A stretch of 64,000 nt of DNA from Takakia lepidozioides (lineage: Eukaryota > Streptophyta > Takakiopsida > Takakiales > Takakiaceae): positions 622,001-686,000 of the forward strand of contig CM060732.1 of assembly GCA_030704615.1 (NCBI GenBank), in the 5' to 3' direction. Made by a program: the position numbers and the translations under genes. The notes beneath the pieces are model-generated. The model searched no databases, was not told where the DNA came from, and worked only from the letters and a program-made list of their open reading frames with translations. Below, piece after piece: positions 43,903 to 53,570 of this stretch. Position 1 is the stretch's first letter. Each line of letters starts with the position of its first letter.

Positions 43903-44930
43903 ATTGCACCAGGACCACCTCAGTTGTCACCATTGGATACCACACCTATTGTGTGGCAGTATCCGGATGAAGGCATTTGCCTTCTGGACTTGTTTGGCGG
44001 GATCAGCACCGGATTGGCTGCTGTGCTACAGGCAGGTGTGCGGGTAAGGCGTTACCTGTATATGGAGAGGGATGAGACTGCACGACGCGTCTCACTGCGC
44101 CATGTTGCTCAGTTGGTACAGCAGTACCCTACTTTGTTGCCAGTGTCTGCAGTTCGTGGATACCAACAAGCCTTGCCAGCAGACATTTCGTTGCTGGGGG
44201 CGCCGGATTTGGAGCAGGTTGGCTCCATTGATCTGGTAGTGGCAGGTTGGCCCTGCCAAGGGCATTCATCAGCCGGGCATGGCAATGGATTGCGAGACTC
44301 GAGGACGGGTCTGTTTTGGGAGATGGTGCGGGTTTTGCGCCACTTGCAGCTTCATCAAGCTGTATCTCCAGCATACATCTTGGAGAATGTGCCACTGATG
44401 GGTGATTCTCGGGCCAGGGTGATGGCCAGTGTGCATCAAGTCCGATCGTGGCTTGGGTCAGCAGTGTTGCTGGATGCAGCTGCAGTGGGGTCACGGGCTC
44501 ATCGTCCACGGCTTTGGTGGACTAACTTGATGCCACCCGCACTGCTCAAGCGTGCATTTGATGGGGTGCAACGGCCAGCACACCTCACCGTGGATGGCAT
44601 TTTGGACACAGGGAGGCAGTCTCAACGTGTGAGACACGATGACCGTTCGCCTTTGGCAGTGGTCAACAGGGTGGGTCAACCACGAGCACATTACCTACAC
44701 TGCTCAGCTTCCCAGGATCCCATGCTTTTCGGGATGGTGGACCTGGCCTCTTGTGGGATGCTCAGTTGCAACAGTTAGTGGAGCCTAATGCCGACGAGCG
44801 AGAGCAGGCTATGGGGTTTTCCACTGGGACCACGGCGGTGCCTTCTCTTTCTGAGGCATCACGTCGTCAGGTGTTGGGGCAAGCAATGGATCTCAATTGC
44901 TTGACCTGGATTATCAGCTTGGCTATGGCT
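43903..44930 (+). CDS. C5 cytosine DNA methyltransferase domain in a retrotransposon
   Basis: All main motifs of cytosine-5 DNA methyltransferases appear in canonical order: I, LLDLFGGISTGLAAVL (SAM binding); II, YLYMERDE; IV, VVAGWPCQGHSSAG with the catalytic Cys codon at 44254-44256; VI, YILENVP (44383); VIII, GSRAHRPRLWWTN (about 44488); then a short target-recognition region. After a frame change near 44745 come EREQAMGF and RRQVLGQAMDLNCL (IX and X). The short length (about 310 residues) and the ERExAMGF...LGxAxD end resemble DNMT3/DRM-type enzymes more than CMT or MET1. It lies between protease and RT. Enzymes of this kind methylate cytosines in DNA; self-methylation of the element's cDNA or new copies is inferred. 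Confidence 0.88.
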
Positions 44931-45239
44931 GAGCAACGTAGAGTGCGGAGTGCACTTCCCTTGACGGTCTCTCTGCCTACCGAGACGGTACAGGCAGCGA
45001 GTGGGGGCGAGCCGGTGAGGACCACGGGATGTAGACATCCATGGCACACGTGGGAGGTGCTCGAGGTTCAGAGGGAGTTGGCAGCCAAGGCAGCTGTGAT
45101 GGATGAGGTTGGGGATTCTTCTCGGGATGAGAGGTTCTCAATGATGAGATGATGGGGCAGGATGAGGCCTTGTCATTGACTGAGCAGGAAGGGAGTACTG
45201 CTCAAGAGGTTGTAGCATAGCAACCACGGGACGCGTCCT

Positions 45240-46305
45240 CTACCTCTAAGCCCACTGGACTTAAGGTTGCAGTTACGGAGGACAATTGGGAGCCTGACAT
45301 TGGACCCATTGTCACCGGAGGAGAGAGACGACGTATACGGCGGTTCCTGAGGGCTTACAGGAATTGCTTTGCCTTCAGTTTGAAGGACTTGGGAGCACTG
45401 AAGGGTCAAGAGATCCGTATTGAGTTGGCCACTGACACGCCAATCTTTCGGAGACCCTATAGATACAGTGACATGGAGAGGTCTTTGATTCAGATGAGGA
45501 CTCGAGATCTCTGGGAGGCAGGTTTGGTAGAGCTCTCTGGTGGAGAGTATGCTTCAGCCACAGTGATGCCAGCCAAGAAGGATGTCTATGGCAATTGGAC
45601 GGAGAGACGTATGTGCGGTGATTACCGGCCTGTAAATCGTCAGACCAAGTCCGATAGGTATGCCATGCCGACACCAGAGGAGATCTTTGATGCCATTGGG
45701 CATTCCAAGGTCTTTAGCACGTTGGATTTACGATCCGGATATCACCAGTTGCCGATCAAGGAGGCGGATAAGCAAAAGACGACATTCTGGGGGATCAATG
45801 AGCACGGGAAGGATTGCCTATACCAGTGGCGGTTCTTACCATTTGGGCTTAAAAACGCTCCCGCTGAGTTTCAAAGAGTCATGGACATGATTCTAGAAGG
45901 GGTGGAGTTTGCTCGGTGCTACATAGATGACATCATCATCTTTAGTGCTACGGTGGAGGAGCATGAGAGACACCTTCAGGGGGTATTTGAGCGCTTGAGG
46001 GCGCACGGATTGAAGTTACATCCGGGAAAGTGCAAGTTTTTCCACAACCAGATTGAGTATCTGGGTCACATGATATATCCTGGAGGATTGGGGGTACAAC
46101 AGACTAAGGTAGAGTCCATTGCACAGGTTCCACGCCCCACGGATGTGAGCCGAGTTCGAGCTTTCATGGGGTTAGCAAACTATTACAGACGGTTTGTTAA
46201 GGGATTTAGTGCCATTGCAAAGGCTCTAACCAAGCTGACCAAGGTGGACCAGGAGTGGCAGTGGGAAGATGAGCAAGAACAAGCTTTTAAGAGCTCAAGG
46301 CGAGG
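45240..46305 (+). CDS. pol: Reverse transcriptase of DNMT-Gypsy B
   Basis: Ty3/Gypsy RT. It has the entry block RNCFAFSLKDLGAL and PYRYSDMERSLIQ, then RMCGDYRPVNRQT, STLDLRSGYHQLPI (first catalytic Asp), FLPFGLKNAPAEFQRVMD and CYIDDIIIFS (YxDD at 45920-45931), with the thumb at ANYYRRFVKGFSAIA. It synthesises element cDNA. The main frame is open at 45380-46309; a TAG near 45219 lies upstream, and a frame change at about 46300 leads into RNase H. Confidence 0.9.
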
Positions 46306-46730
46306 TTGACCTCGGCGCCCATCTTGAGACGACCTATCAGGGGGCGTCCTTTTCAGCTGCATACAGATTGGAGCATGCTGGGGCTTGGAGCGGTGCTCAC
46401 ACAGGTGGATGATGAGGGAAGAGAGTTCGTAGTGGCTTATGCTAGCCGCTCGAACAATGCTGCAGAGTCTAAGTATAGCTCATATGAGGGAGAATGCTTA
46501 GCTGCAGTGTGGGCCGTGGCACACTTCAGGTGCTATCTATACGGCAATCTCTTCACCCTTGTCACGGATCACCAACCACTCAAGTGGTTGATGGAGTCAG
46601 ACAAGCTTACGGGGAAGCTTGCACGGTGGGCACTCATCCTTCAAGAGTATGACTTTCAGGTGGTGCATCGACCGGGTTTGGTCAATCGCAATGCAGATGG
46701 GTTGAGTCGCAATCCATGCACGAGCCAGCA
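46306..46730 (+). CDS. RNase H of DNMT-Gypsy B
   Basis: Begins after RT with PFQLHTDWSMLGLGAVL (first Asp), then SSYEGECLAAVWAV (Glu) and FTLVTDHQPLKWL (Asp), ending with HRPGLVNRNADGLSRN, the usual end of Gypsy RNase H. It removes the RNA strand during reverse transcription. The frame is open and continues into the integrase. Confidence 0.88.
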
Positions 46731-46979
46731 GGATGACACTGGAGCTCGGTGGCATGGTGAGACGGACGAGGAGATGGTGCCCGGATGGCATGCATCTGCA
46801 TTTCTGTGTATCTTGGCAACGGAAGGCCAGGTTGGACCTGCAACAGGGATGACTGTAGATCAAGTGTCTGAGGACCCTGAGGCCAACAAGGAGCAAGGTG
46901 GCGCAAAAGATATACATGAGGATTCAGTTGTGTTGGACTACCTCCGCACTGGAGACACTGCAGCCACTGTGACTGCCAA

Positions 46980-48034
46980 GGAGAGGGATCGGATCCTACA
47001 ACGAGCCAAGAGGTTCAAGTGGGAGGGGACACACCTGCTCCGAGTGTGGGAGGATGGTCGAGTGAGGATTGTGCCTCACCCAACACAGCGGGCACGGTTA
47101 GTGCGGCATGCCCATGAGGAGTTGGGGCATTTTGGGGTGCGACGCACTCATAGTCTACTGCAGGGGCAGTATTGGTGGCGTGGTATGCACACAGAGGTGC
47201 AACAATTTGTGGCTAGGTGCATGGTGTGTGACAAGGGTGCGTGCTTCATTCAACGCCCCTACTCCACAATTGCACCCTCTTCCGATCATGGGATTGGGCT
47301 ACAGGTGGAGTCTTGACTTCGCAGGGCCGTTGCCACTGACCATGCGCCACAACAAGTACGTGTTGGTGATGGTGGAGCACTTCTCCAAGTGGATTGAATT
47401 GGTTCCATTGCCTGATAAGGCTAGTGAGGGAGCTGCGTATGCATTCTTGGATTGTGTGCTTAGCCGATTCAGTGCTCCAGCTGAGGTACTCACGGACCAA
47501 AGGAGAGAGTTCTTGGGGGAGTTTCAAGCTTTGTGTGACAAGGCCTTGATAGACCACCGCACCACTTCTCGGGATCATCCTGAGGCCGATGGCTTGGCAG
47601 AGAGAGTTGTTCAGACAGTAAAGAGGGGTTTGCGCAAGTATGGCTTGCAGAAGGGACACCTAGGAGATTGGGACCTTCAGTTACTCTGGTTAGCCATGGG
47701 CTACAGGTTCAGCAAGCAAACATCACTTGCCTCCTTCTCACCATACTTTCTTCTCTTTGGCCAAGAGCCGGATTTGCCTACATCCATTCGCAGAGAAGCT
47801 GCTACAGTTCTTAACCTTGACGATCCGGACGTGTGGGCACGTGCATGTGAGCAATGTGCAGAGTTGTTCAAGAGAGTCATGCCCATGGCTTTCGAGAACC
47901 TTGCCATTGCACAACACCGTGATACGTTGAGGTATGCTACCATACGTGGTGGGGGCTATCGTCCTGGGGTTCGGAGATTGACCCTGGTGACTATGTCTAT
48001 CTGTAGCAAACTGCTCCTACGACCTTGGATGTGA
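46980..48034 (+). pseudogene. Integrase of DNMT-Gypsy B
   Basis: An HHCC zinc-binding region (HAHEELGHFGVRRTH...CMVCDKG) is followed, after a frame change near 47290, by the DDE core: WSLDFAGPLPL (D), VLTDQRREF (D; the usual Gly is Arg) and PEADGLAERVVQ (E). The C-terminal part has SFSPYFLLFGQEPDLP and GYRPG. It would insert cDNA into the genome. A second frame change near 48020 separates it from the PHD finger, with DVTAGRVILRV as the linking segment. Confidence 0.85.
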
Positions 48035-48333
48035 CTGCAGGACGTGTTATTTTGAGGGTTCGAGAGGTCTTGGAGGGTCGGGATGGCATAACTTGGAAGG
48101 ACCATGTGCGTAATTGTGCGCCATGTCACCTTCCGAATGTCGATGGCAGGATAGACCCAAATTTGGCAGTGGTATCTGTAGGTTTGAGGTGCATGTTGTG
48201 TGGGTCTGCTAGAGGGGCAGCCACCATGCTGGTGTGTGATCGATGCTCTAGAGGTTGGCATATGGGATGCTTGACTCCACCTCTTGAGATGGTTCCGGAT
48301 GGGGATTGGTTATGTCCACATTGCATTGGATAG
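48025..48333 (+). CDS. C-terminal PHD finger of the DNMT-Gypsy B polyprotein
   Basis: The last domain has the C4HC3 pattern: CMLC, CDRC, GWHMGC, WLCPHC, with PP and DGDW between as in classical PHD fingers. It spans 48187-48330 and is followed by TAG. PHD fingers read histone H3 tails, often by methylation state at lysine 4. Gypsy chromoviruses carry a chromodomain at this place, so targeting of integration to a chromatin state is a reasonable inference. The finger is intact. Confidence 0.85.
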   Translation: MDVTAGRVILRVREVLEGRDGITWKDHVRNCAPCHLPNVDGRIDPNLAVVSVGLRCMLCGSARGAATMLVCDRCSRGWHMGCLTPPLEMVPDGDWLCPHCIG

Positions 48334-48680
48334 TGGGAGTGGATACAACCATGGAAGGCTAACAAGAAACGCAAGGCCCAGCTACTAGGAGACCTTGAAC
48401 ACACGAGGTCCTGGCTCAAGTTCACAGATTGCAAGACGGCGACTAACGATGGGGCTACTCTTGTACCCGGCCTCTTGGTCTATAGGGTTTGAGTGCAATA
48501 GGGACAGTGATAGAGGACTTAGTATGGCTGTGGCTATTACATCTTGTAGCTATCTGGAGGTAGAGGGACCTATCCACCAGCTAAGGGGGCGATTGTGGCA
48601 GACTACTTTATTGTGCATATATGTGTGGTGTGGTTTGGACAGCGATATAGTTGTGTAGCGATATGTATGCGCACGACAGC
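48334..48680 (+). other. 3' untranslated region with polypurine tract of Gypsy B
   Basis: Contains a purine run (CTAAGGGGGCGA, about 48581-48592), then 87 bases (48592-48678) that are repeated at 49034-49120 after the 3' LTR core. Short frames here are probably chance. Confidence 0.6.
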
Positions 48681-49120
48681 TGTCAAGTTAAATAAGCACA
48701 GTGTGAAAACAACTAGAATAAAGCTAGTTATTTGTATTTAACACTTGGATTTAGGTCAAGTGTTAAATCAGGTGTCAAGTTTAGTTGGACACCTGAACCG
48801 TCTTATCTTCACGAGAGCGGCAGTCGCGCAGCTCATCTCTCTCGAGTTGAGCCTGCGCGACCGAGCTCCTTCATCGTCTAGAACTGAGTGTACTTATGAT
48901 GGGAGGATAGGTTGTTGTGGGGTGGAGTCCCCATAGCTTGGGGTGCCCCTGGCTCGACTATTATCTGAAAGAGTGATGTTGAGATGGATTTCATGTTTCT
49001 TGTGTTAAGAGTGTGTTCTTAGCTTTTCTTATCATTGTGGCAGACTACTTTATTGTGCATATATGTGTGGTGTGGTTTGGACAGCGATGTAGTTGTGTAG
49101 CGATATGTATGCGCACGACA
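48681..49120 (+). repeat. 3' LTR of DNMT-Gypsy B with an unusual tail
   Basis: The first 354 bases match the 5' LTR. The last 87 bases (49034-49120, ending CGCACGACA) instead match the sequence just before this LTR. The target duplication GAAT follows at 49121. Confidence 0.8.
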
Positions 49121-51223
49121 GAATTGGCAAACTCTTGCACACCCTGCTTCCCGACATCCTTCACCCGGAAGAGCATATGGGACAAGCTGGTGGCAATGAA
49201 GGCATTCTCAGTCACCCTGCAATGCCACATTTCCATCAAACAATACTGAAATGGGAATTTTGAACAAATATGAGGATTCGCAATGAATTGACTTACAAAT
49301 TTTGGGTCCAAAAGCAAGAGGCGTTGTAACTTACGAGTTGATGTCCGCCATTGCAGCTTTGAGAAGACTGCGATCTTTTGGGCCCCGCAACCTTCAGCAC
49401 AACACACTCCACGGCGAAATGCCAATCGAGGTTGTTGGGGTGGGCTTCGGCTATGTGCTCCATCCATGCCAGGAGGCGATGATTGCCGTCCCACACATAA
49501 AACATCTTCCCGGACAAGTGCTGGAAAAGAGGATCAGTAACAATTGATCTCTCGAACTCCTCATTTCGCCTTTGCTAATGGGGACCCCATTTGTCCACCT
49601 CATCGGAAGTGTGGGCACGGGAAGCTCCGTGGTCGTTCTCAATGGAAACGTAAAACGTGGCAGACCCCATTCGATATCCATCCCGGAAAGAGAATTTCAA
49701 CTTGTCGATATCACCTGGGAGGGCAGGTCTCACCACCTGCAAAGACACCAAGCGGCAAAGGGGAATTCGAAGCTTGGCCGGGTACACCATGCCCCCCAGC
49801 ACCCTGCCAATGTTGCTGTGGGTTGCCTCCAACATCTTGGCAGCGGCCAACTTCATATCCGCCTCGGACATGACGTCTGCTGCAGAGGGGTTCTCCGGCA
49901 GCCCACCAGGACCGCCAAATCCAGCCTGTATGCTGCGGGTTTGGGGCCTGGGGATGTCCGGGAGGATGTCATCCTGGTCAGAAAGCTCGGTGTCGTCCTC
50001 CTCAACATGGTGAACCACCGGCGAAACCACCTCGAGCACTCTCCCTGTCTCTACTGCCATCTCCCCGGCTTCACCTCGAACTTGCACAATCCGTGCTCTT
50101 TGTGGTGTTCTTTCCTCTCCTCCACTCTCCACCGTATGGGTAATTGCGGGGGCTGCTCTTGTCCGCGATGGTGTAACCGGTGTGTTACTGCCTCTTTGTG
50201 GTGTCTTGGAGGGATCCACCGCCTCTGTGCGTCCCTCGCTTACATTGGCATCTGTCATTTGGGCACCCCTGGCCTCTTCAGTGGCCTTTTCTCTTTCCTC
50301 CTGGCTAGCCTTCTGTCTCGCCTGTTCTTTTGCCCTCTCTTTTGCCCTCTCACGGGCTTTCTGTTTCTTACTAGGGCTAGCAGCAGGGGAGCCCTCCAGG
50401 ACGACCACCTTTGATTGAGAAGAAGGAACACCCTCGCGCGCACTGCTCACTCCCCCCTCCGCAGCCCGTGACGGCTCTCTCGCCGGGGATTGCATGTGCT
50501 TAGATTTCTTCTTCTTCTTTGCGTGGGCGGGCCCTATTGCATGTGCATCAACAACCTCTATTGCCGGATTTGCTGTCCTCACGTCCTCACGCCCTTCACC
50601 TGCCATGCCGCCTGCACCAACCTCCCCAATGCCTATTCTGTCGTGCCCTCGCTGCAGGTCCTCCTGTCCACCAACAAAAGGTTGAAGTTTGTCCTCTCGC
50701 CCCAAGTTGGGCGATTCAAACATGCGATGAGTTGGAGCGGTCGATGATACCACCAGCGTGCCGGGCTCGTCGTCACTCTGTCATTCCCAAAATCGTCAGA
50801 ACCAACATCGGTGCCAAAACCAGAATGGCAACGAGCAGCGCAACCACCATAGCAACAATCGTGGAACAACAATGAAAACAAAACAAGTTTAGGAAGTATG
50901 GAGTGCCATGAAACAACAATGAAAACAAATCCAACCAATGCCTAAGAATGACATGCTTCCAGCGATGCCAGGATGAAGATGCAAAAACAAAGCGAAACAA
51001 CAAAGCGAAAGCGAAAGCGAACAAAGCGAAAGCAGAAGTGGCTTGCCTGAGAGTACTCGGCTTCAGTTGGCGCGGGTTGTGAGCAAGACACTGGAATCTC
51101 CTGCTGGAGCTTAAGTTTGGCCATGCGAGAGATTGGCCGTTGTCCGTAGTACAACGCTTTCAACTTCCGCTGCGGTCTGGACGTGAGGTCTCTCTCAGGA
51201 GAGCCACGCCCTTCAGGCGGCAT
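49121..51223 (-). pseudogene. PM-2 ParB-like gene, 5' part, split by Gypsy B
   Basis: A possible first exon at 51223-51046 (MPPEGRGSPERDL, GC-AG donor GCAAGC). The main exon from 50753 has a Lys/Glu/Ala-rich, probably disordered stretch, then LRIPLCRLVSLQVVRPALP, RDGYRMGSATFYVS and FYVWDGNHRLLAWM, the same ParB/sulfiredoxin-like pattern as PM-1. A TAG at about 49572 and an extra A near 49395 are the only lesions. After a GTAAGT intron, the exon from 49216 (VTENAFIATSLSHMLFRV) runs to 49121, is interrupted by Gypsy B, and resumes at 37353-37256 (donor GTAAAG). The rest of the gene lies at 54850-57414 beyond the inversion. Confidence 0.65.
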
Positions 51224-51359
51224 AAGTCCCAGCCAAAATGGAAAAAGATCTCAGTTTTTTGGGGTACATGCCTCGAATAGAAGTTAATCCAAGATTAGCA
51301 TCAGATTTAGGGTACGTATCGAGGAAGCCATGTGTCGCCGGCCCAAATAAAAACGGACG

Positions 51360-52075
51360 GCAGTGGACATTTAATGCCCATCCGCCAGGTACGGCAGCGC
51401 GCAAAATTTCCCTCATGCAGGTAATTCGGAGAGCAGCAGGATGGAAATTCATCGTTGAATTTCCATCCTGTCAGGTAGGGCGGCGTGCGAAATTTCCGCC
51501 ACGCAGGTAATTCGGAGCGGATGGATGGAAATCCGGCGCTAGATTTCCATCCTGCCGGGTAGGGCGGGGCGCGAAATTTCCGCCACGCAGGTAATTCGGA
51601 GCGGATGGATGGAAATCCGGCGCCGGATTTCCATCCTGCTGGGTAGGGCGGGGCGCGAAATTTCCGCCACGCAGGTAATTCGGAGTGGATGGATGGAAAT
51701 CCGGCGCCGGATTTCCATCCGCCAAGTTGGTCGGAGAGTGGATGGATGGAAATCCGGCGCCGGATTTCTATCCTGCCGGTTAGGGCGGGGCGCGAAATTT
51801 CCGCCATGCAGGTAATTCGGAGCGGATGGATGGAAATCCGGCGCCAGATTTCCATCCGGCAAGTACGGCGGCGCGCAAAATTTGCGTCATGCAGGTAATT
51901 CCGAGCGGATCAGGATGGAAATTCGGCGCCAAATTTCCATCCTGCAGGTTATTCGAAGCCCGGATGGATGGAAATCCGGCGCCGAATTTCCATCCAGCAG
52001 GTTACTCGGATCGCTGGCGGATGGAAATTCGGCGCCGAATTTCCATTCGCCAGGTAAGTCGAAGCGCCGAATTAC
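51360..52075. repeat. Palindrome array in the divergent region of PM-2, block 1
   Basis: Nine units with a period near 84 bases. Most are GAAATCCGGCGCCGGATTTC, grading into GAAATTCGGCGCCGAATTTC toward 52022. Linker motifs CATGCAGGTAATTCGGAGC and GGGCGGGGCGCGAAATTTCC also repeat. It lies just upstream of the ParB-like gene start. Confidence 0.85.
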
Positions 52076-52204
52076 CTTCCTAGAGGTAATTCTGAGCGTG
52101 GCCGCTTGGTTTTTCGGAGAAAAACAAAGTAAACTTTTAGTTTTGTGGCTGAAGTCCACTTTTAGACTCGTTTTTCATGGAATCCTTGACTGCTAGGGGG
52201 AAAT

Positions 52205-53290
52205 CCGAACGGTCTCGGACGGAAATTCGGCGCCGTTCTTCCATCCTGTTCGGTTTTTATATCGTCCAGTTTTGGGCCTCACCACCCGACCGGACTTCCT
52301 TTGAGGGGGCCCGGATGGAAATTTGGCGGCGAATTTCCATCCGGGGGATGGTATCTGTCGGACAGGTGCCGGCCTCTACGCCCGAGGCGACTTCGTCCGG
52401 GCGTCACCTGTTTGATATTCGGGGCCGAATTTCCGTCCGGGGGTTGAAATGTGACGGCCAGGTGCCGGCCTCTCCCCCCTCCCTGACTGCATCCGAACCG
52501 CCTCGCACGGAAATTCGGCGCCGTTTTTCCATCCTGTTCGGTTTTTATATCGTCCAGTTTTGGGCCTCACCACCCGACCGGACTTCCTTTGAGGGGGCCC
52601 GGATGGAAATTCGGCGGCGAATTTCCATCCGGGGGATGGCCTCTATCGGACAGGTGCCGGCCTCTACGCCCGAGGCGACTTCGTCCGGGCGTCACCTGTT
52701 GGATATTCAGTGCCGAATTTCCGTCCGGGGGTTGAAATGTGACGGCATCCGAACGGCCCCGGATGGAAATTCAGCGCCGTTTTCCCATCTGGGGAGGTTT
52801 TTATGTCGGCCAGTTTTCGGCCTGCCCCCCCGACATGACTTCGTTTGGTGGGGCCCGGATGGAAATTCGGCGCCGAATCTCCATCCAGGGGATGCTATCT
52901 GTCGAACACGCACCAGCCTCTACGCCCGAGGCGACTTCATCCGGGCTTCCCCTGTTGGATATTCGGTGCCGAATTTCCGTCCGGGGGTTGTAATGTGAGG
53001 GCCAGGTGCCGGCCTCTCCCCCCTCCCCGACTGCATCCGAACGCCTCGGATGGAAATTCGGCGCCGTTTTTCCATCTGGGGAGGTTTTTATGTCGGCCAG
53101 TTTTCGGCCTGACCCCCCGACACGACTTCCTTTGGGGGGATCCAATGGAAATTCGGCGCTGAATTTCCATCCGGGGGTTGTTCTGTGTCGGACAGGTTCC
53201 GGCCTCTCTGCCCGAGGCGACTTCATTCGTGCGGCCCCTACTGGATATTCGGTGCCGAATTTTCATCCGGGGGTAGTAATGTGACGGCAC
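52205..53290. repeat. Palindrome array in the divergent region of PM-2, block 2
   Basis: Twelve units of GAAATTCGGCGCCGAATTTC and relatives in a higher-order repeat of about 290 bases; three units per repeat, with linkers such as TTTTATATCGTCCAGTTTTG and GGTGCCGGCCTCTACGCCC. It lies between block 1 and the transposase start. Long open frames over it are repeat artefacts. Confidence 0.85.
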
Positions 53291-53570
53291 GGTGCTGACT
53301 TCTCCCCTTCAGCCGACATCATCCGGACGGCCCCCCACTTTCTGACTGCATACCGTTGGCAGTTATTGCGCAAAGACCAGGGGCCGCATTCCTGAGACAA
53401 GGTTCATTAACACTCTGACTGTGGATTTTTGAGATAGTTGGCTCCCTGGATTTGGATCAGGCTTCGTCACTCGGACAAATCGGCACCGCATTCCTTCCCA
53501 TCGCTGCATCCCCCTTCTACCAGGGAGCTTGCCCGCACGCCATCCTGGGAGTCTTGTGTGCACATCTCCC

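Larger units (their letters stand above)
37354..49120 (+). mobile_element. DNMT-Gypsy B: LTR retrotransposon with C5 DNA methyltransferase and PHD finger
   Basis: Inserted into an exon of the PM-2 ParB-like gene. Removing it restores the frame QEFANS-LSADLLRKSEAKADRT-WYRL, matching PM-1. Flanking GAAT on both sides is the target duplication. Order: LTR (37354-37707), leader with small ORFs, gag (41023-42650), protease (about 43130-43500), C5 DNA methyltransferase (43970-44920), RT (45380-46300), RNase H (46306-46730), integrase (46980-47990), PHD finger (48187-48333), LTR. The coding part carries about eight frame changes although the LTRs differ at only about 4 of 354 bases. Confidence 0.88.

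Noticed and set aside
45173-47943. Minus-strand frames opposite RT, RNase H and integrase
   Set aside because: Shadows of strongly supported plus-strand domains.
51307-53290. Open frames over the central PM-2 arrays (for example peptides with EIRRRISI)
   Set aside because: Pure products of the 84- and 290-base repeats, present in many frames at once.
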